Source of the DNA: JAGHBT01 sp035311885
GTDB lineage: Bacteria > Krumholzibacteriota > Krumholzibacteriia > Krumholzibacteriales > WJIX01
DNA: 5,671 bases
Assembly: GCA_964554125.1 (NCBI GenBank)
Contig: CAZKNG010000115.1
Location: 1 to 5,671, forward strand
Reading direction: 5' to 3'
The first letter of the stretch is position 1. Each line of letters begins with the position of its first letter. Below, piece by piece: positions 1 through 5,671 of this stretch. Position numbers and translations under genes: made by a program. A model generated the notes under the pieces. The model searched no databases and had not been told where the DNA came from. It saw only the letters and a list, made by a program, of their open reading frames with translations.

Positions 1-3000
1 CCGATACTGTCAGCAGGCGCGCCTCCGTTGTTTTCAACCTCAAGCACAACCGGAAAATACTGATCAGAATTGACGAATGGAGAACGGGGGGCGTCATTCT
101 CAAGTGAAAGGATTGATATATCAGGAGGAGTTTGTATCTCAATAGACCCATAACCGGTGTGCTCAACACCGGAATCGAAACTTAAAAATTCTGTCCTGTT
201 GTCTTCGAAAACTCCAACATGACCGTAAATTTCAATATTTTCGGAGACAGTCACCTCCGGAGAAGGGGTAATGCCAAATACAAGGTGCCCGGATTCTCCT
301 CCGGCAAGAGACAGCCCTCCGCCTGAGAATTCTGACGGTGGTGATGGAACCGGAAGAGTATAGTTGCTGTATATATAAGTGCTGTCCATAGAAAGGGTTA
401 TATTAGCTTCACCCTGATTTTCAACAAGTAGATCAACTTCCCAGACAGATCTCTGTCCTGAAGTAATTGTATTCTGGCTGAGAGATGTTCCTGTTACGGC
501 AAGTACCGCGGGGTCCTGAACATTAACATAACCTTCCCCTCCATTGAATGTGTCATCTGTTATGATATTCGCACTGTTAACGTCACTCGCTGTTACATGA
601 CCATTAATAGCCGCTATACCCGTTGTTGACCCTGTACCTGTAACACGGAACAGAAGTGTATCCACCTGATTACCCGCAAGAGTATCAGTTCCCGCTTTCT
701 CGAGGCTCCCGGGATTTATGACAGTGTATTCCCCTGTACAGTCACCTGATCCGGCTATATTAAAAGTAAGATAGGTGTTCGAAGCTGAAAGGTCCATATC
801 CAGTGACGCTTCACCGGTGTTGTGAACAACCATTCTGACTTCCCACTCAGGCTGCAGGGAGGATGTAACACTCTGTGGGCTCTCTATACTTGTGATACTT
901 AAGCGGGGAGCTGTTTCTACTTCGATATAATCGGAACCTGAAGATATATCTGCTTCAAAATGATTTCCATTTTCTTCTCCCTCAAGATGAGCCGTGAGAG
1001 TGTAAGAACCCGGGGCAATAGCTGAATCGACAGTGCTGCTCTCAAATGTCAAGACAACACTTTCTCCTCCTGAAACTGAATATTGTGACGCAGGCGAAAG
1101 ATACGCCCTGAAACTATCATCATCCGCATCAGCAAATGTTATGTGAGTGCTCGAAGGGTAAAGCTCAAGCACAGAAGATTCACTGTTCGAGATGGCTACA
1201 CCCATTTCAATTGATATTTCTGTTCCCGCGCTTGCTGAAAGAGGAGATAAACTGGAGGATATGTATTCCGGGTTTGGCTGTAACTCGAACGTGACGGAAT
1301 CAGAAGTCGTAACTTCCCCCGGGTAAGTAAAAACGGCATTATCGCTGTTTATCTCTCGTCCTAAAACAGATCCGGAAAGAAGCTGTTTACCGGGAGGGAC
1401 AGACCCTGTCGTTGTGACGACAAAACGCAGAACACCTGATTGGGAAGCCTGAAGGGTTACACCTCCACTTGATAGTTCATTCGGATAATCGAAAACAAAA
1501 CCGGTTCCTCCCTGAATATTTACCGTGGAAGAGTCGTGGTCGGAAAGGTCAAGCATTACATCCGACCCTCCAGAATTGGCTATATCCACATCTATATACC
1601 AATCGTTAAGCTGACCTATTGTAACCGGATCCTGAGAAGCGTGAAATCCTGTAATTTCAAGTAAAGAGGGGAGTTGAATCAAAACATCTTCAGTAACTCC
1701 GGAATCACCCTGTACAGGGTAAATGACGCGGGAGCTGTTTATCTCCCTCGCTGTTCCGGCGATATTGATAGTGCATGTTCCCTCAACGCTGCCAGTGGAA
1801 TCAATCAGAAAATGGAGTGTGTCAGTTGAATTTCCATATAAGATTGTATCGCCGGATACAAAAGCGGAAGGTGAAATAACATTAAAATCATCCGAGGTGG
1901 AGAATGAAAGATGTGTGTCCGTAGAGTCGAAATCAAAAGCGAGATCCGATTCTCCTTCGTTAACTAAGGCAACATCAACAAACCAGTCTTTACTCTGAAG
2001 AACAGTGGCTTCACTGACTGAACTTGTTATGGCTGATACAACAGGTATCCCCGGAGTCTGTACAAGAAAATCGCCTTTTCCACCATATTCAGTTGTACCA
2101 ACAAGCTCGTTCTGACTATTGAGATCGGTGCCCCATATTGTAGCTTCTATAACTACCATACCAGTTGTCATTGAATTTGATGTGTCATCCTCGAAGAGAA
2201 CTTGAAAACTGTCAATCTGCCCACCGCCGAGTTCTTCCCCCCCAGGGTTAAAATCGATATAGGAAAGTATGTATTCATCCGTTACAATACTGCTTCCCGA
2301 ATATAATCTGCACTCAACACTGTCAAGCCTCACAGCGGCTTCGCCATTATTCTGAACTTTAATACTTCCCGTCCAGCCTGCCTGCTGATCTTTAGTTACC
2401 AGGTCACGTGGTATAACATCAATACTGTTAATAGCCAGTCTTGACGGTTCTTCAATTGTTATAGAGGTATCGGGATAGATATCATCAGTGAAAGGCAATC
2501 CGTTTTCGTAACCCTCAATATGAATAACGGGGTTGTAATTTCCTGTGATCATATCTGTAGGAACGGCGGCGGATTCAAAATACAGGGTATTGTTTCCGGG
2601 GCTAAGAGTGTCACCCTGCTGATCTTTAAGAGAAGAAGTATAGTAAACAGAGCCGTCATCGAATCTGATGAAGGTACTATCGCTGTTACATATAACATTC
2701 GCTCCGCCTGAATTAGACAGACCCACAGCGAATGATACCCAGCTGTTTTTACTCACCGATACAGGTGTAAGAGAGGCGGGAAGATAATCAAGTTCTGCCG
2801 GCAAAACAACATTCACGGAATCACCCAGGACAAAAGATGTATCAAAATCAGCTCCATTTTCCTCCCCGGATAGTGCTAATAGCACCGGATATTTTGCCAC
2901 ATCCATCGAGGAGGATATCATACCGGGAGTAAAATCAATATCTGTTACAGCCAGACCGGGCAGCGCTTCATCTACTTCCGGGTAAACTGTAAAAGATTCC

Positions 3001-5671
3001 GTTCCGTCAGAAAAAGAAAGGCTCGTATTATTTTTGTCGATAATAACCGCTGCCTGCCCGGTGTTTTCCAGTGCTATCGAAAAAGCATGGCTTTGTCCCC
3101 TTGAGACCACTTCGGGTTGCAGAGTTTCCGTTTGATAAGCAAATCTTGCGGCTGACTGAATAAGCCAGGTTTGAATATTTTCATCAGCGGAATAATCATA
3201 AAGATCCATTCCGTCTGAAGTCGCGTGAAGAGTAACATCCACCGTATCTATTCCTACTGGAGAGCCGGGAAGTACACTAACTGATCTTGAGTAGGTTTTA
3301 CTCATTCCAGAGGAGATAGTGTCAACTAAAGAAGGCTGCCAGTTACCAAGCAGATTGTAATCACCAGTACTGAATTTCAGCTGCAGTCCATTTACGAAAA
3401 CATCGGAGCCTCCGCCATTTTTAACTGTAACATCAACCTGGCTTGTATCCCCTCTGCTCAGAATAGTCTTATGCAGTGTGATATTCTCTATTTCAACTAT
3501 AGATACAGAGACAGAATTATAACCCGCGTCAAATTGTGTAGTGTATTCCGAAGAATAAACATCATTACCCGAAATAGTAATCTCAGGTGTATATGTTCCC
3601 CCATATAAACCGGATGGAACAGTGCTTTCGTTAAATAGAAGTGTATCAGAAGAAACTCCGCCGATAAAATGACTCGACCCCAGAGCCGCGCTGAACGTGC
3701 TTACACCATCTGAAAATGAAATGCTGCTTGAACCGTCAATATCCACTCCTGTGGAACTGATATTTTCTATCAGGCATTTAAATGCCGCGCTGCTGTCGGG
3801 AACGATAACAGCGGGAGCTAAATATCCTCCGTACTGACACTGGGCTTGCGGCGCAAAAACAAGATTAGCCGAACCGGCGGCGCTTCCTTCAACGCTGTTG
3901 AAAGCAACCGTTACATCTCCGGGGATTCCGGATGATCTGGTGAATACGCTTATTCTTCCTGTTGATCCGGAAATCCTCTGTACTCCGGCAAGAGATGTAT
4001 TCATATCATCGCTCGATATCAAACCGTCAGTTACAGAGACTGTTATCTGTGTTCCTTCCTGAACGATATTACCGAAGGTGTCCGTTATAGGATCTGTTGT
4101 TATAGCGCTCGTGCTCCGTGAGTCAGCAGTAATTGTATCGGGTATTACTGAATATATGCCTATAGTTCCTGAAGGTATATCGGGTTCTATCGTCAATGTA
4201 TCGCTGAGGCTCAACGCCCCGCCTCCAAGTGTCTGCGCCGACAATACTACCCTCTCAGCGATATTATCATGAACAATAACAGTCGCTGAGCCGTCTGAAA
4301 GTACTGGAGTGTCATTAGAAAACAATGCGGACCCGTCACTGCTGAGTTCAACCTGGGTAGTGTCATCCCCGTAAGCAATATTATCATTCATGTCATAAGC
4401 AACTATTTCGACATCAAAACTATCCCCTGCCGTATGGATGTAATTATCTGTGGTTATCTCGTAACGGGAAATATTTCCGGCAGTTGTTGACACACTGAAA
4501 TCTATCCGCTCTCTTGAAGGAGGATCTCCATCGAGAATAGTTGCCATCACTCCGTTTGTGCCAGCGTTGATATCTGTAACCAGACTGCAATCGGCTGTAC
4601 CTGTCGAATCCGATATGTCCAATCCGTCACCCGGATCACCGTTATCATCTATAAGAACCGGGGTGCCTCCAAGGTTGGTGGTTATACTGAAATGAACAAT
4701 CTCGCCGGGGACAATATTTAAATATTCATCCGTTACACTCACTTTTAATTCAATCGTGTCACCGGAGATTACACCTGTCGTATCACCAATTATTTTTGCT
4801 ATATTATAGGCTGGAGCGGGACTGATTGTTAAATAGGAGCCAAATGGGCTCAGCACGTCGCCGGAAAGAGATTCGATCGAGATCCTGTTATTTCCGGCTA
4901 TTGTATCAACTGCGGTAAAAGAGGCCTCTCCTCCCGACAAAACCAGAGTATCCTGAGAAAAGAGCATGCCGGATGATTCGGCAACTGGGATAAGCTTTGT
5001 CGTATCGTCTGATACTATCAGGTTGTCATTATTATCATACGCTGACGCCTGACATGAGAAGATCTGCCCCGCTTCGAAAGATGACCCGCCGACAACTAAA
5101 TCAACATAAGATATTACATTATCTGCTACAGTATTTATTTCGTAAATACGTGTTTCCAGTCCTTCCGGATCACCATCGAGTATAGCCGCCCTGACTCTGT
5201 TAAGACCAGCATACCCGCCTGTGTAATAAGTCACAAAAGTTGTACCGGCGCTGTCAGTTGCTTCCTGGGCGGATTCGAGATTGCCGCCGCCTTCAAGGAC
5301 GGCGAAAGATACCAGTTCACCGTCAACTCTATTGCTGTATATATCCTCGACAGCTGAACTTATAATCACAGAGTCACCGGCTGTTACTGATGTTGTGTCG
5401 CCTGCAATTTCGATAATCTGATATGCCTGAGTATGATCCACATTTATAGTATCACTGCAGCGTACAATAGAAGAAAGAGTGTCTGTCACTTCGATCTTGA
5501 TCCGCTCCGCTTTCATATAATTGATGTTATCAGTTGAAAATATTCCATTAACAATGGTTCCGTCACTAATTGACAGCGTATCCCCCGCGGACTGACTTGT
5601 GTCAAAGGCACTCACAGCTCTGATTCTTATATACCGCGAAGCTGCCTGAATGAAATTTTCAAAAGAATCTT
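1..5671 (-). CDS. Giant multi-domain Ig-like repeat protein, internal fragment (both ends missing)
   Basis: One minus-strand frame stays open for 1,889 complete codons (5669 down to 3), far beyond chance, and every stretch reads as beta-rich repeat protein. Order from the N-terminal side: a cut B module, then A1, B1, A2, B2 (Big_1/invasin-type Ig-like modules, residues 1-502), an invasin-like module E (503-607), and ten full plus one partial CARDB-like repeats (608-1889). There are only nine Cys, no CXXC pair, about 20 Lys, about 38 Arg, and many Asp, Glu, Ser and Thr. No enzyme motif or membrane helix is seen. By family analogy it is a secreted or surface-anchored structural or adhesive protein; the ligand cannot be told. 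The first Met in frame (residue 51, codon 5517-5519) lies inside a module, so the true start is upstream, beyond 5671. The secretion signal and C-terminal anchor would be off-window. No frameshift was found. The reading frame is certain; the function is inferred only at the level of fold. Confidence 0.95.
3..122 (-). repeat. C11: CARDB-like repeat cut by the window edge (residues 1850-1889)
   Basis: Only the first 40 residues are present. 'DISILSLENDAP' is the usual first strand and 'FPVVLEVENNGGAPAD' is a good CARDB core, so the array continues past position 1. Its class cannot be told. Confidence 0.68.
123..506 (-). repeat. C10: CARDB-like repeat, long class (residues 1722-1849)
   Basis: The core 'VWEVDLLVENQGEANITL' is very close to C9. 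The motif position reads 'YGHVGVFEDNRTE', so the Asn-Ser is lost but the length and the 'YGSIEIQTPP' tail follow the long class. It also has a Pro-rich stretch, 'LPVPSPPSEF', and a Gly-rich turn, 'SGGGLSLAGGESG'. Confidence 0.72.
507..905 (-). repeat. C9: CARDB-like repeat, long class (residues 1589-1721)
   Basis: The core is 'EWEVRMVVHNTGEASLDM'. It carries 'INGHVTASDVNSANI' at the REINS position and a Gly-rich tail 'GGEGYVNVQDPA'. At 133 residues it is the longest copy, with 16 acidic and four basic (Lys/Arg) residues. One Cys is at residue 1644. Confidence 0.72.
906..1271 (-). repeat. C8: CARDB-like repeat, short class with EENG motif (residues 1467-1588)
   Basis: A short-class copy (122 residues) set between long-class copies. 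It has 'YTLTAHLEGEENGNHFEAD' (EGEENG at 966-983), matching C3. The core is weaker: 'ISIEMGVAISNSESSV', with no Trp. A run 'ADADDDS' forms an acidic turn. It ends 'VETAPRLSI'. Confidence 0.7.
1272..1664 (-). repeat. C7: CARDB-like repeat, long class with REINS motif (residues 1336-1466)
   Basis: The core 'DWYIDVDIANSGGSDVML' is close to C6. 'SGSVLGREINSDNAVFTYPG' (motif residues 1438-1442, 1344-1358) matches C6 'AREINSSRVIYP' in order and spacing. C6 and C7 are the most alike neighbours in the array, which suggests a fairly late duplication. No Cys. Confidence 0.72.
1665..2048 (-). repeat. C6: CARDB-like repeat, long class with REINS motif (residues 1208-1335)
   Basis: The core is 'DWFVDVALVNEGESDLAF'. 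'INIAGTAREINSSRV' contains REINS (residues 1308-1312, 1734-1748), shared with C7. The tail 'EDVLIQLPSLLEI' is the standard linker. One Cys is at residue 1299. Confidence 0.72.
2049..2444 (-). repeat. C5: CARDB-like repeat, long class (residues 1076-1207)
   Basis: 'GWTGSIKVQNNGEAAV' is the core. The repeat is 132 residues long and carries 'IWGTDLNSQN' in the place of the EENG motif, followed by a Gly-rich tail, 'YGGKGDFLVQ'. It is the first long-class copy. One Cys is at residue 1120. Confidence 0.7.
2445..2798 (-). repeat. C4: CARDB-like repeat, short class with YENG motif (residues 958-1075)
   Basis: The core is 'SWVSFAVGLSNSGGANV', with the first of the conserved Trp residues at repeat position 20. 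'YNPVIHIEGYENGLPF' (motif at 2499-2513) matches C3 and C8. It is the same length as C3 (118 residues) and ends in the linker 'IEEPSRLAI'. One Cys is at residue 994. Confidence 0.7.
2799..3152 (-). repeat. C3: CARDB-like repeat, short class with EENG motif (residues 840-957)
   Basis: The core is 'SHAFSIALENTGQAAV', followed by 'LSFSDGTESF' and 'YPVLLALSGEENGADF'. The 'GEENG' motif (residues 935-939, 2853-2867) recurs in C8 and, as 'GYENG', in C4. It ends in the proline linker 'VLPAELDY'. Confidence 0.7.
3153..3503 (-). repeat. C2: CARDB-like repeat, short class (residues 723-839)
   Basis: 'SRGDTSQVDVTVKNGGGSDV' is the best CARDB-like core in the array. It is followed by 'LQLKFSTGD', a Gly/Ser turn and 'VDVTLHATSDG'. 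It lacks the Trp found before the core in later repeats but has Trp elsewhere ('NWQ' and 'TWL'). Confidence 0.65.
3504..3848 (-). repeat. C1: first CARDB-like repeat, short class (residues 608-722)
   Basis: This is the first of the 115-133 residue repeats. It has 'AAFKCLIENISSTG' in the place of the V.N.G core, then 'ISFSDG', 'GGTYTPEITISGND' and a C-terminal strand 'NSVSV'. It is the most divergent copy and the only one with two Cys (611 and 632). The start near residue 608 is approximate. Confidence 0.6.
3849..4163 (-). other. Module E: invasin-like Ig domain (residues 503-607)
   Basis: It opens 'PDTITADSRSTSAITTDPI', then 'DTFGNIVQEGTQITVSV' and 'DGLISSDD', and ends 'GDVTVAFNSVEGSAAGSANLVFAP'. 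This is the invasin/Big_1 pattern in which 'I.ADG.S...I' is followed by 'D..GN.V..G..ITVS...G.I'. It belongs to neither the A nor the B type and sits exactly at the switch to the CARDB-like array, so it may act as a cap or hinge module. Confidence 0.7.
4164..4472 (-). other. Module B2: Ig-like domain of the 'A.D..N' type (residues 400-502)
   Basis: 'HTAGDSFDVEIVAYDMNDN' then 'YGDDTTQVELSSDG' and 'PVLSDGSATV' give the clearest match in the window to the generic bacterial Ig-like pattern. Residues 424-438 (4356-4400) align with B1 residues 210-224 (4998-5042) at 'AYD.NDN' plus 'DDTT'. No Cys or Trp. Confidence 0.7.
4473..4802 (-). other. Module A2: Big_1/invasin-type Ig-like domain with acidic insertion (residues 290-399)
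   Basis: This is the second copy of the A type. It shares 'GDTT.V.(S/A)GD', 'V.D.Y.N.V.GE.V.F', 'DS.GTA', 'AG.N.V.A.ILDGDP' and a following 'T.A.N' with A1. It is ten residues longer than A1 (110 against 100), mainly because of an acidic loop, 'DDNGDPGDGLD', at residues 341-351. One Cys is at residue 361. Confidence 0.75.
4617..4649 (-). other. Acidic Asp/Gly loop in A2, possible metal-binding turn
   Basis: Residues 341-351 read 'DDNGDPGDGLD'. The Asp/Asn/Gly spacing resembles calcium-binding loops of the D.(D/N).D type. A1 has no such loop at the matching place and goes from 'GGGNL' to 'ATDSAGTT' directly. Metal binding is an inference; a plain flexible turn is equally possible. Confidence 0.4.
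4803..5117 (-). other. Module B1: Ig-like domain of the 'A.D..N' type (residues 185-289)
   Basis: It has 'FEAGQIFSCQASAYDNNDN' followed by 'VSDDTT', matching the common bacterial Ig-like pattern in which AG..F.V.A.A.D..GN is followed by a T..V.L strand. It continues 'LVLSGGEASF', a typical late-strand turn. It pairs with B2 through 'AYD.NDN' and 'DDTT' at the same spacing. One Cys is at residue 206. Confidence 0.65.
5118..5417 (-). other. Module A1: Big_1/invasin-type Ig-like domain (residues 85-184)
   Basis: The sequence follows the Big_1 pattern: 'GDTTSVTAGDS' opening, 'VEDIYSNRVDGELVSFAV' in the place of the usual D..GN.V.G..V.F.V, then 'GGGNL', 'ATDSAGTT' and 'AGLNRVRAAI'. It ends with 'ILDGDP' (residues 163-168), which recurs in A2. 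Big_1 domains form rigid rods in intimin and invasin adhesins. The family assignment comes from this pattern only. Confidence 0.75.
5418..5669 (-). other. Module B0: Ig-like module, N-terminally cut (residues 1-84)
   Basis: This aligns by eye with B1 and B2. It has an 'AFD' motif (residues 20-22) where they have 'AYD', then a Gly/Asp turn 'SDG', and it ends in 'AYQI' just before 'AGDTT', as B1 ends in 'AYNI' before 'IGDTT'. The N-terminal strand is missing at the window edge. One Cys is at residue 71. It is the most divergent B copy. Confidence 0.6.

Noticed and set aside
1708..1719. 12-base perfect palindrome ccctgtacaggg as a possible operator
   Set aside because: It sits inside continuous coding sequence (codons for Pro-Val-Gln-Gly in C6), far from any gene boundary, and is not repeated as a pair. 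Chance is enough to explain it.
1723..1998. Plus-strand open frame of 91 codons
   Set aside because: It lies antisense within C6 of the continuous minus-strand frame, and its product has no recognisable domain and no convincing ribosome binding site. It is a shadow frame.
2520..2711. Plus-strand open frame of 63 codons
   Set aside because: It is antisense to C4 coding sequence. It is short, carries no domain and is explained by the opposite strand.
4078..4272. Plus-strand open frame of 64 codons, slightly hydrophobic at the start
   Set aside because: The Val/Ile-rich start mirrors Asp/Asn/Tyr codons of modules B2 and E on the other strand. There is no sign of an independent small membrane protein.
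4873..4880. Palindrome tcgatcga as a regulatory site
   Set aside because: It is eight bases long and in coding sequence, with no promoter context.
4997..5185. Plus-strand open frame of 62 codons
   Set aside because: It is antisense to A1/B1, where the minus-strand reading gives clear Ig-like modules.
5517..5519. First in-frame ATG on the minus strand as a gene start
   Set aside because: The frame is open upstream to the window edge, no ribosome binding site precedes it, and it falls in the middle of module B0.
1..5671. CRISPR array or DNA tandem repeat as the source of the periodic pattern
   Set aside because: The period is about 300-400 bases and is visible only as protein. No direct DNA repeat of CRISPR size recurs.

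Overview
The whole window lies inside one very large protein-coding gene on the minus strand. I translated the reverse complement codon by codon. The frame whose complete codons run from 5669 down to 3 has no stop in 1,889 codons, and both the start and the stop codon lie outside the window. No second gene, RNA gene, promoter, terminator or mobile element is supported, and the plus strand holds only shadow frames.

The protein is a string of extracellular-type beta-sandwich modules. The N-terminal third seen here (residues 1-607, 5669-3849) consists of Big_1/invasin-type Ig-like modules. Two types alternate as B-A-B-A-B and are followed by one more invasin-like module. The remaining two thirds (residues 608-1889, 3848-3) hold ten complete copies and one cut copy of a 115-133 residue repeat with the 'V.N.G.A' core of CARDB-like or Hydin-like Ig folds. 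These repeats fall into a short class (115-122 residues) and a long class (128-133 residues) that differ in a C-terminal motif. Ser, Thr, Asp and Gly are abundant, Lys is very rare (about 20 in 1,889) and acidic residues clearly outnumber basic ones. This fits a secreted or surface-attached stalk, adhesin or filament protein. No catalytic domain, signal peptide, membrane segment or sorting signal is visible, and the terminal regions that would carry them are outside the window.

The organism is probably a bacterium with mid-40s percent GC (estimated by eye) that uses ATA (Ile) and AGA (Arg) codons freely. Giant Big_1 plus CARDB-like proteins of this kind are common in uncultivated lineages of the FCB group and related candidate phyla. 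That placement is a weak inference, because no marker gene is present.

The most notable structure is the repeat architecture: a duplicated two-module unit, a sharp switch of fold family near 3849, two interleaved subclasses of the C repeat, and a regular proline-containing linker between repeats. I found no evidence of a new multi-gene system in this window.
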